Shown: positions 1 to 14,890 of the stretch, one piece after another
How the letters are laid out: each line of letters opens with the position of its first letter
How positions within the stretch are numbered: the stretch's first letter is position 1
Translations under genes and position numbers: made by a program
Notes under the pieces: model-generated
The model's database searches: none
What the model saw: the letters and a program-made list of their open reading frames with translations, nothing else
What the model was told of the DNA's origin: nothing
Source: Chlorocebus sabaeus
Taxonomy: Eukaryota; Chordata; Mammalia; Primates; Cercopithecidae
DNA: 64,000 bases
Direction: 5' to 3'
NCBI RefSeq assembly: GCF_047675955.1
Contig: NW_027327624.1
Span: 1-64,000 of the forward strand

Positions 1-3000
1 ATTTGTAGATATTTCCTTTTTCACCATAGCACTCTATGGGCTTCCAAATGTCACTTTGTTAATCCCACAAGAACAGTCTTAGCGAAAGGCTTTTTGAGGG
101 AAAACCTGTAACTCTCTGAGATGAATTAACCGAACACAAAGCAGTTTCTCAGAAAGCTTCTATAAACTTTTTAACGGAAGATATTTCCTTTGTCACCATA
201 GCCCTCCAAGGGCTTCCAAAAATCACTTTGCAGAATTCCACAAGAACAGTCTTAGCGAAAGGCTTCTGGAGGGATATGCTGTAACTCTGTGAGATGAATT
301 AACAGAACACAAAGCAGTTTCTCAGAAAGCTTCTTTTTAGATTTTATCTTACGATATTTCCTTTTTCACCATAGCCCTCAAAGGGCTTCCAAATATCACT
401 TTGCAAATTCCACAAAAACAGTCTTATCGAAAGGCTTCTTGAGGGAAAAGCTGTAACTCTGTGAGATGAATTAACAGAATTCAAAGCAGTTTCTCAGAAA
501 TCTTCTTTCCAGTTTTTAACAAAATATATTTACTTTTACACCATAACCTCTACGGGCCTCCAAATATCACTTTCTAAATTCCACAAGAACAGTCTTAGCG
601 AAAGGCTTCTTGAGGGGGAAAGTTGTGACTCTGTGAGATGTACTAACAGAACAAAAAGCGGTTTCTCATAAAGCTTCTTTTCTTTTTCTAACTTAGGATA
701 TTTCCATTTTCACCAATGCCCTCTAGGGGCTTCCAAATATCACTTTGCAAATCGCACAAGAACAGTCCTACCGAAAGGCTTCTTGAGGTGAAAGCTGTAA
801 CTCGGTGAGATATATTAACAGAACACACGGCAGTTTCCCAGAATGCTTCTTTCCAGTTTTTACCCGAAGATATTTCCTTTTTCACCATACCCCTCTATGG
901 GCTTCCAAATATCACTTTGCGAATTTCACAAGAAAGGTCCTAGTGAAGGGCTTCTTGAGGGGAAAGCTGTATCTCTGTGAAATGAATTAACAGAACACAA
1001 AGCAGTTTCTCAGAAAGCTTCTTTTCATTGTTTTTCTAAGGATATATCCTCTTTCATCATAGTCCTCTATGGGCTTCCAAATATCACTTTGCAATTTCCA
1101 CAAGAACAGTCCTGGTTAAAGGCTTCTTGAGGTGAAAGCTTTAACTTGGTGAGATGTATTAACAAAACACCCGGCAGGTTCTCAAAAAACTTCTTTCCAG
1201 TTTTTAACGGAAGATATTTCCTTTTTCATCATAGCCCTCTATGGGTTTTGAAATATCACTTTGCAATTTCACAAGAATAGTGTTAGTGAACGGCTTCTTG
1301 AGGGGAAAGCTGAAACTCTGTGAGATGAACTAACAGAACAGAATACAGTTTCTCAGAGAGCTCCTTTTCGTTTTTAACTGAAGATATTTCCTTTTTTCAC
1401 CAAAGCCCTCTATGGGCTTCCAATTATCACTTTGCAAATTACACAACAACTGCCTTAGAGAAAGGCTTCTTGAGGGGAAAGCTGTAACTCTGTGAGTTGA
1501 GTTAACAGAACACAGAGTAGTTTCTCAGAAAGTTTTTTACTGAAGTTATATCCTTTTTCACCGTAGCCCTCTATGGGCTTCCAAATCTCACTTTGCAAAT
1601 TCCACAAGAACAGTCTTAGCGAAAGGCTTCTTGAGGAGAAAGCTGTAACTCTGTGAGATGAATTAACAGAACAAAAAGGAATTTCTCAGAAATCTTCTTT
1701 CCAGTTTTTAACGGAAGATATTCCTTTTTCACCATAGCCCTCTAAGGGCTTCCAAATATCACTTTGGAGGTTAGACAAGAACAGTCTTATCGACAGGCTA
1801 CTTGAGGGGAAAGCTGTAAATCTGTGAGTTGAATTAAGAGAACACAAAGTAGTTTCTCAGAAAGCTTCCTTCCAGTTTTTAACTGAAGATATTTCCTTTT
1901 TCTCCATAGCCCTCTATGGGCTTCCAAATATCACTTTGCAAATTCCACAAGAAGTCTTAGCGAAAGGCTTCTGGAGGGGAAGCTGCAACTCTGTGAGATG
2001 AATTAACAGAACACAAAGCAGTTTCTGAGAAAGCTTCTTTTCAGTTTTTATCTTAGGATATTTCCTTTTTCACCATAGCCCTCTAAGGGCTTACAAATAT
2101 CACTTTGAAAATTTCACAACAACAGCCTTAGAGAAAGGCTTGACGGGAAAGCTGTGACTCTGTGAGATGAATTAACAGAACACAAAGGAATTTCTCAAAA
2201 ATCTCCTTTCCAGTTTTTAACCGAAGATATTACTTTTTCACCATAGACCTCTAAGGGCTTCCAAATATCACATTGGAAGTTCCACAAGAACAGTCTTAGC
2301 GACAGGCTTCTTGAGGGGAAAGCTGTAACTCTGTGAGTTGAATTAAGAGAACACAAAGTAGTTTCTCAGAAAGCTTCTTTCCAGTTTTTAACTGAAGATA
2401 TTTGCTTTTTCATCATAGCACTCTATGGGCTTCCAATATCACTTTGCAAATTTCACAAGAACTGTCTTAGCGAAAGGCTTCTTAAGGGGAAAGCTCTAAC
2501 TCTTTGAGATGAATCAACAGAACACAAAGTTATTTTTCAGAAAGCTTCTTTTCAGTTTCTATCTTAGTCTATTTTATTTTTCACCATAGCCCTCTATGGT
2601 CTTCCAAATATCACCTTGCAAATTCCACAAGAACAGTCTTAGCGAAAGGCTTCTGGAGGGGAAAGCTCTAATTCGGTGAGATGTATTAACAGAAAACACA
2701 CCAGTTTCTCAAAAAGCTTATTTCCCCTTTTTAACGGGAGATATTTCCTTTTTCTCCATAGCCCTCTATGGGTTTCCAAATATGAATTTGCAAATTGCAC
2801 AAGTATAGTCTTAGTGAACGGGTTCTTGAGGGGAAATCTCAAACTCTGTGAGATGAACTAACAGAACACAAAGCAGTTTCTCAGAAAGCTTCCTTTCGGT
2901 TTTTAATGGAAGATATTCCCTTTTTCACCATAGCCTTCTATGGGCTCCGAAATTTCACTTTGCAAATTCCACAAGAACAGTCTTAACGAAAGGCTTCTGC

Positions 3001-4964
3001 AGGGACAAGCTGTAACTCTGTGAGATGAATTTACATACAGAAAGCAGCTTCTCAGAAATCTTCTGTTCAGTTTTTATATTAGGATATTTCCTTTTTCACC
3101 ATAGCCTTCTAAGGGCTCCAAATATAAATTTGCAAATTCCACAAGAACAGTCTTAGCGAAAGGCTTCTTGAAGGGAAAGCTGTAACTCTGTGAGTTGAAT
3201 TAAGAGAACACAAAGTAGTTTCTCAGGAAGCTTCTTTTCAGTTTATAACTGAAGATATTTCCTTTTTCACCATAGCCCTCTATGGGCTTCCAATATCACT
3301 TTGAAAATTTCACAAGAACAGTCTTAGTGAACGGCTTCTTGAGGGTAAAGAAGTAACTCTGTGAGATGAACAAACAGAACACAAGGCAGTTTCTCAGAAA
3401 GCTTCTTTTCGATTTTTATCTTAGTATATCTCCATTTTCACCTTAGCCATCTATGGGCTTCCAAATATCACATTGCAAATTCCACAAAAACAGCCTTAGC
3501 GACAGGCCTCTTGAGGGGAAAGCTGTAACTCTGTGAGTTGAATTAACAGAAAACAAAGCAGTTTCTCGGAAAGCTTCTTTTCAGTTTTTATCTTAGGGTA
3601 TTTCTTTTTTCACCATAGCCCACAATGGGCTTCGAAATATCACTTTGCAAATTCCACAAGAACAGTTTTAGCGAAAGAATTCTGGAGGGGAAAGCTGTAA
3701 CTCTGTGAGATGAATTAACAGAACACAAAGCAGTTTCTCAGAATTCTTCTTTCCAGTTTTTAACGGAAGATATATTCTTTTTCACCGTAGCTCTCTCTGG
3801 GCTTCCAAATATCACTTTGAAAATTCCACAAGAACAGTCTTAGTGAACTATTTCTTGAGGAGAAAGCTGTAACTCTGTGAGATGAATTAACAGAACACAA
3901 AGCAGTTTTTCAGAAAGTTTGTTTTCAGTTTTTAATGTAAGATATTTCCTTTTTCACAATAGCCCTCTAAGGGCTTCCAAATATCACTTTGCATATTCCA
4001 CAAGAACAGTATTAGCGAAAGACTTCTTGAGGGGAAAGCTCTAACTCTGTGAGATGAATTAACAGAGCACAAAGCAGTTTTTCAGAAAGCTTCTTTTCCG
4101 TTTTTAACGAAAGATATTTCCTTTTTCACAATAGCCCTCTATGGGCTTCCAAATATCACTTTGAAAATTCCACAAGAACTGTCTTACGAAAGACTTTTTA
4201 AGGAGAAAGCTGTACCTCTCTGAGATGAAGTAACAGAACTCAAAGCAGTTTCTCAGAAAGCTTATTTCCATTTTTAACTGAAGATATTTACTTTTTCACC
4301 AAAAACATCTATGGGCTTCCAAATATCACTTTGCAAATTTCACAAGAACAGTCTTAGTGAAAGGCTTCTTGAGGGGAAAGCTGTAACTCTGGGAGTTGAA
4401 TTAACAGAACACAAAGCAGTTTCTCAGAAAGCTTCTTTCCAGTTTTTATCTTAGAATATTTCCTTTTTCTCCATAGCCATCTATGGGCTTCCAAATATCA
4501 CTTTGCAAATTCCACCAGAAGAGTCTTAGTGAAAAGCTTCTTGAGGGGAAGCTGTAACTCTCTCAGATGAATTAATAGAACACAAAGCAGTTTCTCAGAC
4601 AACTTCTTTCCATGTTTTTAACCGAAGATATTTCCTTTTTCACCATAGCCCTCTATGGGCTTCCAAATATGACTTTGAATATCCCACAAGAACATTCTTA
4701 GCGAAGGCTTCTTGTGGGGAAAGCTGCAACTCGGTCAGATGTAGAATTAACAGAACTCACGGCAGTTTCTCAGAAAGCTTCTTTTCAGTTTTTAACTGAA
4801 GATATTTCCTTTTTCACCATAGCCCTCTAGGGGCTTCCGAATATCACTGTGCGAATTCCACAAGAACAGTCTAAGCGAAAGGCTTCTTGGGGGAAAGCTG
4901 TAACTCTGTGAGATGAATTAACAGAACACAAACCAATTTCTCACAAAGATTCTTTCCAGTTTTT
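1..4964. repeat. 29-mer HOR unit, copy 1 (window phase)
   Basis: First visible unit, phased from the window start, so its ends are arbitrary. It is 4,964 bp because of single-base indels relative to the other copies: an extra g in the g-run near 616, a missing a near 1265 and an extra t in the t-run near 1395. Monomer 10 (core at 1559) follows monomer 9 by only 161 bp. That short monomer is fixed in all copies and so predates amplification of the unit. Confidence 0.9.
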
Positions 4965-7900
4965 ATTTGTAGATATTTCCTTTTTCACCATAGCACTCTA
5001 TGGGCTTCCAAATGTCACTTTGTTAATCCCACAAGAACAGTCTTAGCGAAAGGCTTTTTGAGGGAAAACCTGTAACTCTCTGAGATGAATTAACCGAACA
5101 CAAAGCAGTTTCTCAGAAAGCTTCTATAAACTTTTTAACGGAAGATATTTCCTTTGTCACCATAGCCCTCCAAGGGCTTCCAAAAATCACTTTGCAGAAT
5201 TCCACAAGAACAGTCTTAGCGAAAGGCTTCTGGAGGGATATGCTGTAACTCTGTGAGATGAATTAACAGAACACAAAGCAGTTTCTCAGAAAGCTTCTTT
5301 TTAGATTTTATCTTACGATATTTCCTTTTTCACCATAGCCCTCAAAGGGCTTCCAAATATCACTTTGCAAATTCCACAAAAACAGTCTTATCGAAAGGCT
5401 TCTTGAGGGAAAAGCTGTAACTCTGTGAGATGAATTAACAGAATTCAAAGCAGTTTCTCAGAAATCTTCTTTCCAGTTTTTAACAAAATATATTTACTTT
5501 TACACCATAACCTCTACGGGCCTCCAAATATCACTTTCTAAATTCCACAAGAACAGTCTTAGCGAAAGGCTTCTTGAGGGGAAAGTTGTGACTCTGTGAG
5601 ATGTACTAACAGAACAAAAAGCGGTTTCTCATAAAGCTTCTTTTCTTTTTCTAACTTAGGATATTTCCATTTTCACCAATGCCCTCTAGGGGCTTCCAAA
5701 TATCACTTTGCAAATCGCACAAGAACAGTCCTACCGAAAGGCTTCTTGAGGTGAAAGCTGTAACTCGGTGAGATATATTAACAGAACACACGGCAGTTTC
5801 CCAGAATGCTTCTTTCCAGTTTTTACCCGAAGATATTTCCTTTTTCACCATACCCCTCTATGGGCTTCCAAATATCACTTTGCGAATTTCACAAGAAAGG
5901 TCCTAGTGAAGGGCTTCTTGAGGGGAAAGCTGTATCTCTGTGAAATGAATTAACAGAACACAAAGCAGTTTCTCAGAAAGCTTCTTTTCATTGTTTTTCT
6001 AAGGATATATCCTCTTTCATCATAGTCCTCTATGGGCTTCCAAATATCACTTTGCAATTTCCACAAGAACAGTCCTGGTTAAAGGCTTCTTGAGGTGAAA
6101 GCTTTAACTTGGTGAGATGTATTAACAAAACACCCGGCAGGTTCTCAAAAAACTTCTTTCCAGTTTTTAACGGAAGATATTTCCTTTTTCATCATAGCCC
6201 TCTATGGGTTTTGAAATATCACTTTGCAAATTTCACAAGAATAGTGTTAGTGAACGGCTTCTTGAGGGGAAAGCTGAAACTCTGTGAGATGAACTAACAG
6301 AACAGAATACAGTTTCTCAGAGAGCTCCTTTTCGTTTTTAACTGAAGATATTTCCTTTTTCACCAAAGCCCTCTATGGGCTTCCAATTATCACTTTGCAA
6401 ATTACACAACAACTGCCTTAGAGAAAGGCTTCTTGAGGGGAAAGCTGTAACTCTGTGAGTTGAGTTAACAGAACACAGAGTAGTTTCTCAGAAAGTTTTT
6501 TACTGAAGTTATATCCTTTTTCACCGTAGCCCTCTATGGGCTTCCAAATCTCACTTTGCAAATTCCACAAGAACAGTCTTAGCGAAAGGCTTCTTGAGGA
6601 GAAAGCTGTAACTCTGTGAGATGAATTAACAGAACAAAAAGGAATTTCTCAGAAATCTTCTTTCCAGTTTTTAACGGAAGATATTCCTTTTTCACCATAG
6701 CCCTCTAAGGGCTTCCAAATATCACTTTGGAGGTTAGACAAGAACAGTCTTATCGACAGGCTACTTGAGGGGAAAGCTGTAAATCTGTGAGTTGAATTAA
6801 GAGAACACAAAGTAGTTTCTCAGAAAGCTTCCTTCCAGTTTTTAACTGAAGATATTTCCTTTTTCTCCATAGCCCTCTATGGGCTTCCAAATATCACTTT
6901 GCAAATTCCACAAGAAGTCTTAGCGAAAGGCTTCTGGAGGGGAAGCTGCAACTCTGTGAGATGAATTAACAGAACACAAAGCAGTTTCTGAGAAAGCTTC
7001 TTTTCAGTTTTTATCTTAGGATATTTCCTTTTTCACCATAGCCCTCTAAGGGCTTACAAATATCACTTTGAAAATTTCACAACAACAGCCTTAGAGAAAG
7101 GCTTGACGGGAAAGCTGTGACTCTGTGAGATGAATTAACAGAACACAAAGGAATTTCTCAAAAATCTCCTTTCCAGTTTTTAACCGAAGATATTACTTTT
7201 TCACCATAGACCTCTAAGGGCTTCCAAATATCACATTGGAAGTTCCACAAGAACAGTCTTAGCGACAGGCTTCTTGAGGGGAAAGCTGTAACTCTGTGAG
7301 TTGAATTAAGAGAACACAAAGTAGTTTCTCAGAAAGCTTCTTTCCAGTTTTTAACTGAAGATATTTGCTTTTTCATCATAGCACTCTATGGGCTTCCAAT
7401 ATCACTTTGCAAATTTCACAAGAACTGTCTTAGCGAAAGGCTTCTTAAGGGGAAAGCTCTAACTCTTTGAGATGAATCAACAGAACACAAAGTTATTTTT
7501 CAGAAAGCTTCTTTTCAGTTTCTATCTTAGTCTATTTTATTTTTCACCATAGCCCTCTATGGTCTTCCAAATATCACCTTGCAAATTCCACAAGAACAGT
7601 CTTAGCGAAAGGCTTCTGGAGGGGAAAGCTCTAATTCGGTGAGATGTATTAACAGAAAACACACCAGTTTCTCAAAAAGCTTATTTCCCCTTTTTAACGG
7701 GAGATATTTCCTTTTTCTCCATAGCCCTCTATGGGTTTCCAAATATGAATTTGCAAATTGCACAAGTATAGTCTTAGTGAACGGGTTCTTGAGGGGAAAT
7801 CTCAAACTCTGTGAGATGAACTAACAGAACACAAAGCAGTTTCTCAGAAAGCTTCCTTTCGGTTTTTAATGGAAGATATTCCCTTTTTCACCATAGCCTT

Positions 7901-9927
7901 CTATGGGCTCCGAAATTTCACTTTGCAAATTCCACAAGAACAGTCTTAACGAAAGGCTTCTGCAGGGACAAGCTGTAACTCTGTGAGATGAATTTACATA
8001 CAGAAAGCAGCTTCTCAGAAATCTTCTGTTCAGTTTTTATATTAGGATATTTCCTTTTTCACCATAGCCTTCTAAGGGCTCCAAATATAAATTTGCAAAT
8101 TCCACAAGAACAGTCTTAGCGAAAGGCTTCTTGAAGGGAAAGCTGTAACTCTGTGAGTTGAATTAAGAGAACACAAAGTAGTTTCTCAGGAAGCTTCTTT
8201 TCAGTTTATAACTGAAGATATTTCCTTTTTCACCATAGCCCTCTATGGGCTTCCAATATCACTTTGAAAATTTCACAAGAACAGTCTTAGTGAACGGCTT
8301 CTTGAGGGTAAAGAAGTAACTCTGTGAGATGAACAAACAGAACACAAGGCAGTTTCTCAGAAAGCTTCTTTTCGATTTTTATCTTAGTATATCTCCATTT
8401 TCACCTTAGCCATCTATGGGCTTCCAAATATCACATTGCAAATTCCACAAAAACAGCCTTAGCGACAGGCCTCTTGAGGGGAAAGCTGTAACTCTGTGAG
8501 TTGAATTAACAGAAAACAAAGCAGTTTCTCGGAAAGCTTCTTTTCAGTTTTTATCTTAGGGTATTTCTTTTTTCACCATAGCCCACAATGGGCTTCGAAA
8601 TATCACTTTGCAAATTCCACAAGAACAGTTTTAGCGAAAGAATTCTGGAGGGGAAAGCTGTAACTCTGTGAGATGAATTAACAGAACACAAAGCAGTTTC
8701 TCAGAATTCTTCTTTCCAGTTTTTAACGGAAGATATATTCTTTTTCACCGTAGCTCTCTCTGGGCTTCCAAATATCACTTTGAAAATTCCACAAGAACAG
8801 TCTTAGTGAACTATTTCTTGAGGAGAAAGCTGTAACTCTGTGAGATGAATAAACAGAACACAAAGCAGTTTTTCAGAAAGTTTGTTTTCAGTTTTTAATG
8901 TAAGATATTTCCTTTTTCACAATAGCCCTCTAAGGGCTTCCAAATATCACTTTGCATATTCCACAAGAACAGTATTAGCGAAAGACTTCTTGAGGGGAAA
9001 GCTCTAACTCTGTGAGATGAATTAACAGAGCACAAAGCAGTTTTTCAGAAAGCTTCTTTTCCGTTTTTAACGAAAGATATTTCCTTTTTCACAATAGCCC
9101 TCTATGGGCTTCCAAATATCACTTTGAAAATTCCACAAGAACTGTCTTACGAAAGACTTTTTAAGGAGAAAGCTGTACCTCTCTGAGATGAAGTAACAGA
9201 ACTCAAAGCAGTTTCTCAGAAAGCTTATTTCCATTTTTAACTGAAGATATTTACTTTTTCACCAAAAACATCTATGGGCTTCCAAATATCACTTTGCAAA
9301 TTTCACAAGAACAGTCTTAGTGAAAGGCTTCTTGAGGGGAAAGCTGTAACTCTGGGAGTTGAATTAACAGAACACAAAGCAGTTTCTCAGAAAGCTTCTT
9401 TCCAGTTTTTATCTTAGAATATTTCCTTTTTCTCCATAGCCATCTATGGGCTTCCAAATATCACTTTGCAAATTCCACCAGAAGAGTCTTAGTGAAAAGC
9501 TTCTTGAGGGGAAGCTGTAACTCTCTCAGATGAATTAATAGAACACAAAGCAGTTTCTCAGACAACTTCTTTCCATGTTTTTAACCGAAGATATTTCCTT
9601 TTTCACCATAGCCCTCTATGGGCTTCCAAATATGACTTTGAATATCCCACAAGAACATTCTTAGCGAAGGCTTCTTGTGGGGAAAGCTGCAACTCGGTCA
9701 GATGTAGAATTAACAGAACTCACGGCAGTTTCTCAGAAAGCTTCTTTTCAGTTTTTAACTGAAGATATTTCCTTTTTCACCATAGCCCTCTAGGGGCTTC
9801 CGAATATCACTGTGCGAATTCCACAAGAACAGTCTAAGCGAAAGGCTTCTTGGGGGAAAGCTGTAACTCTGTGAGATGAATTAACAGAACACAAACCAAT
9901 TTCTCACAAAGATTCTTTCCAGTTTTT
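4965..9927. repeat. 29-mer HOR unit, copy 2
   Basis: Begins with the same atttgtagat as window position 1. A private difference from copies 1 and 3 is 'gaataaacag' near 8849 where those copies have 'gaattaacag'. Partial copy 4 also has the 'aaacag' form at the equivalent site (near 18773). Confidence 0.92.
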
Positions 9928-12900
9928 ATTTGTAGATATTTCCTTTTTCACCATAGCACTCTATGGGCTTCCAAATGTCACTTTGTTAATCCCACAAGAA
10001 CAGTCTTAGCGAAAGGCTTTTTGAGGGAAAACCTGTAACTCTCTGAGATGAATTAACCGAACACAAAGCAGTTTCTCAGAAAGCTTCTATAAACTTTTTA
10101 ACGGAAGATATTTCCTTTGTCACCATAGCCCTCCAAGGGCTTCCAAAAATCACTTTGCAGAATTCCACAAGAACAGTCTTAGCGAAAGGCTTCTGGAGGG
10201 ATATGCTGTAACTCTGTGAGATGAATTAACAGAACACAAAGCAGTTTCTCAGAAAGCTTCTTTTTAGATTTTATCTTACGATATTTCCTTTTTCACCATA
10301 GCCCTCAAAGGGCTTCCAAATATCACTTTGCAAATTCCACAAAAACAGTCTTATCGAAAGGCTTCTTGAGGGAAAAGCTGTAACTCTGTGAGATGAATTA
10401 ACAGAATTCAAAGCAGTTTCTCAGAAATCTTCTTTCCAGTTTTTAACAAAATATATTTACTTTTACACCATAACCTCTACGGGCCTCCAAATATCACTTT
10501 CTAAATTCCACAAGAACAGTCTTAGCGAAAGGCTTCTTGAGGGGAAAGTTGTGACTCTGTGAGATGTACTAACAGAACAAAAAGCGGTTTCTCATAAAGC
10601 TTCTTTTCTTTTTCTAACTTAGGATATTTCCATTTTCACCAATGCCCTCTAGGGGCTTCCAAATATCACTTTGCAAATCGCACAAGAACAGTCCTACCGA
10701 AAGGCTTCTTGAGGTGAAAGCTGTAACTCGGTGAGATATATTAACAGAACACACGGCAGTTTCCCAGAATGCTTCTTTCCAGTTTTTACCCGAAGATATT
10801 TCCTTTTTCACCATACCCCTCTATGGGCTTCCAAATATCACTTTGCGAATTTCACAAGAAAGGTCCTAGTGAAGGGCTTCTTGAGGGGAAAGCTGTATCT
10901 CTGTGAAATGAATTAACAGAACACAAAGCAGTTTCTCAGAAAGCTTCTTTTCATTGTTTTTCTAAGGATATATCCTCTTTCATCATAGTCCTCTATGGGC
11001 TTCCAAATATCACTTTGCAATTTCCACAAGAACAGTCCTGGTTAAAGGCTTCTTGAGGTGAAAGCTTTAACTTGGTGAGATGTATTAACAAAACACCCGG
11101 CAGGTTCTCAAAAAACTTCTTTCCAGTTTTTAACGGAAGATATTTCCTTTTTCATCATAGCCCTCTATGGGTTTTGAAATATCACTTTGCAAATTTCACA
11201 AGAATAGTGTTAGTGAACGGCTTCTTGAGGGGAAAGCTGAAACTCTGTGAGATGAACTAACAGAACAGAATACAGTTTCTCAGAGAGCTCCTTTTCGTTT
11301 TTAACTGAAGATATTTCCTTTTTCACCAAAGCCCTCTATGGGCTTCCAATTATCACTTTGCAAATTACACAACAACTGCCTTAGAGAAAGGCTTCTTGAG
11401 GGGAAAGCTGTAACTCTGTGAGTTGAGTTAACAGAACACAGAGTAGTTTCTCAGAAAGTTTTTTACTGAAGTTATATCCTTTTTCACCGTAGCCCTCTAT
11501 GGGCTTCCAAATCTCACTTTGCAAATTCCACAAGAACAGTCTTAGCGAAAGGCTTCTTGAGGAGAAAGCTGTAACTCTGTGAGATGAATTAACAGAACAA
11601 AAAGGAATTTCTCAGAAATCTTCTTTCCAGTTTTTAACGGAAGATATTCCTTTTTCACCATAGCCCTCTAAGGGCTTCCAAATATCACTTTGGAGGTTAG
11701 ACAAGAACAGTCTTATCGACAGGCTACTTGAGGGGAAAGCTGTAAATCTGTGAGTTGAATTAAGAGAACACAAAGTAGTTTCTCAGAAAGCTTCCTTCCA
11801 GTTTTTAACTGAAGATATTTCCTTTTTCTCCATAGCCCTCTATGGGCTTCCAAATATCACTTTGCAAATTCCACAAGAAGTCTTAGCGAAAGGCTTCTGG
11901 AGGGGAAGCTGCAACTCTGTGAGATGAATTAACAGAACACAAAGCAGTTTCTGAGAAAGCTTCTTTTCAGTTTTTATCTTAGGATATTTCCTTTTTCACC
12001 ATAGCCCTCTAAGGGCTTACAAATATCACTTTGAAAATTTCACAACAACAGCCTTAGAGAAAGGCTTGACGGGAAAGCTGTGACTCTGTGAGATGAATTA
12101 ACAGAACACAAAGGAATTTCTCAAAAATCTCCTTTCCAGTTTTTAACCGAAGATATTACTTTTTCACCATAGACCTCTAAGGGCTTCCAAATATCACATT
12201 GGAAGTTCCACAAGAACAGTCTTAGCGACAGGCTTCTTGAGGGGAAAGCTGTAACTCTGTGAGTTGAATTAAGAGAACACAAAGTAGTTTCTCAGAAAGC
12301 TTCTTTCCAGTTTTTAACTGAAGATATTTGCTTTTTCATCATAGCACTCTATGGGCTTCCAATATCACTTTGCAAATTTCACAAGAACTGTCTTAGCGAA
12401 AGGCTTCTTAAGGGGAAAGCTCTAACTCTTTGAGATGAATCAACAGAACACAAAGTTATTTTTCAGAAAGCTTCTTTTCAGTTTCTATCTTAGTCTATTT
12501 TATTTTTCACCATAGCCCTCTATGGTCTTCCAAATATCACCTTGCAAATTCCACAAGAACAGTCTTAGCGAAAGGCTTCTGGAGGGGAAAGCTCTAATTC
12601 GGTGAGATGTATTAACAGAAAACACACCAGTTTCTCAAAAAGCTTATTTCCCCTTTTTAACGGGAGATATTTCCTTTTTCTCCATAGCCCTCTATGGGTT
12701 TCCAAATATGAATTTGCAAATTGCACAAGTATAGTCTTAGTGAACGGGTTCTTGAGGGGAAATCTCAAACTCTGTGAGATGAACTAACAGAACACAAAGC
12801 AGTTTCTCAGAAAGCTTCCTTTCGGTTTTTAATGGAAGATATTCCCTTTTTCACCATAGCCTTCTATGGGCTCCGAAATTTCACTTTGCAAATTCCACAA

Positions 12901-14890
12901 GAACAGTCTTAACGAAAGGCTTCTGCAGGGACAAGCTGTAACTCTGTGAGATGAATTTACATACAGAAAGCAGCTTCTCAGAAATCTTCTGTTCAGTTTT
13001 TATATTAGGATATTTCCTTTTTCACCATAGCCTTCTAAGGGCTCCAAATATAAATTTGCAAATTCCACAAGAACAGTCTTAGCGAAAGGCTTCTTGAAGG
13101 GAAAGCTGTAACTCTGTGAGTTGAATTAAGAGAACACAAAGTAGTTTCTCAGGAAGCTTCTTTTCAGTTTATAACTGAAGATATTTCCTTTTTCACCATA
13201 GCCCTCTATGGGCTTCCAATATCACTTTGAAAATTTCACAAGAACAGTCTTAGTGAACGGCTTCTTGAGGGTAAAGAAGTAACTCTGTGAGATGAACAAA
13301 CAGAACACAAGGCAGTTTCTCAGAAAGCTTCTTTTCGATTTTTATCTTAGTATATCTCCATTTTCACCTTAGCCATCTATGGGCTTCCAAATATCACATT
13401 GCAAATTCCACAAAAACAGCCTTAGCGACAGGCCTCTTGAGGGGAAAGCTGTAACTCTGTGAGTTGAATTAACAGAAAACAAAGCAGTTTCTCGGAAAGC
13501 TTCTTTTCAGTTTTTATCTTAGGGTATTTCTTTTTTCACCATAGCCCACAATGGGCTTCGAAATATCACTTTGCAAATTCCACAAGAACAGTTTTAGCGA
13601 AAGAATTCTGGAGGGGAAAGCTGTAACTCTGTGAGATGAATTAACAGAACACAAAGCAGTTTCTCAGAATTCTTCTTTCCAGTTTTTAACGGAAGATATA
13701 TTCTTTTTCACCGTAGCTCTCTCTGGGCTTCCAAATATCACTTTGAAAATTCCACAAGAACAGTCTTAGTGAACTATTTCTTGAGGAGAAAGCTGTAACT
13801 CTGTGAGATGAATTAACAGAACACAAAGCAGTTTTTCAGAAAGTTTGTTTTCAGTTTTTAATGTAAGATATTTCCTTTTTCACAATAGCCCTCTAAGGGC
13901 TTCCAAATATCACTTTGCATATTCCACAAGAACAGTATTAGCGAAAGACTTCTTGAGGGGAAAGCTCTAACTCTGTGAGATGAATTAACAGAGCACAAAG
14001 CAGTTTTTCAGAAAGCTTCTTTTCCGTTTTTAACGAAAGATATTTCCTTTTTCACAATAGCCCTCTATGGGCTTCCAAATATCACTTTGAAAATTCCACA
14101 AGAACTGTCTTACGAAAGACTTTTTAAGGAGAAAGCTGTACCTCTCTGAGATGAAGTAACAGAACTCAAAGCAGTTTCTCAGAAAGCTTATTTCCATTTT
14201 TAACTGAAGATATTTACTTTTTCACCAAAAACATCTATGGGCTTCCAAATATCACTTTGCAAATTTCACAAGAACAGTCTTAGTGAAAGGCTTCTTGAGG
14301 GGAAAGCTGTAACTCTGGGAGTTGAATTAACAGAACACAAAGCAGTTTCTCAGAAAGCTTCTTTCCAGTTTTTATCTTAGAATATTTCCTTTTTCTCCAT
14401 AGCCATCTATGGGCTTCCAAATATCACTTTGCAAATTCCACCAGAAGAGTCTTAGTGAAAAGCTTCTTGAGGGGAAGCTGTAACTCTCTCAGATGAATTA
14501 ATAGAACACAAAGCAGTTTCTCAGACAACTTCTTTCCATGTTTTTAACCGAAGATATTTCCTTTTTCACCATAGCCCTCTATGGGCTTCCAAATATGACT
14601 TTGAATATCCCACAAGAACATTCTTAGCGAAGGCTTCTTGTGGGGAAAGCTGCAACTCGGTCAGATGTAGAATTAACAGAACTCACGGCAGTTTCTCAGA
14701 AAGCTTCTTTTCAGTTTTTAACTGAAGATATTTCCTTTTTCACCATAGCCCTCTAGGGGCTTCCGAATATCACTGTGCGAATTCCACAAGAACAGTCTAA
14801 GCGAAAGGCTTCTTGGGGGAAAGCTGTAACTCTGTGAGATGAATTAACAGAACACAAACCAATTTCTCACAAAGATTCTTTCCAGTTTTT
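9928..14890. repeat. 29-mer HOR unit, copy 3
   Basis: Full unit exactly 4,963 bp after copy 2 and 4,963 bp before copy 4. In the stretches I compared it matches copy 2 apart from isolated substitutions. Confidence 0.92.

Noticed and set aside
688..888. 60-80-codon open frames on both strands, repeated in each HOR unit and across the flanks
   Set aside because: 171 bp is 57 codons, so a frame without stops in one monomer stays open into the next. The frames translate satellite text (e.g. WNLQSDIWKP...GYGEKGN), recur in every unit, and lack gene context.
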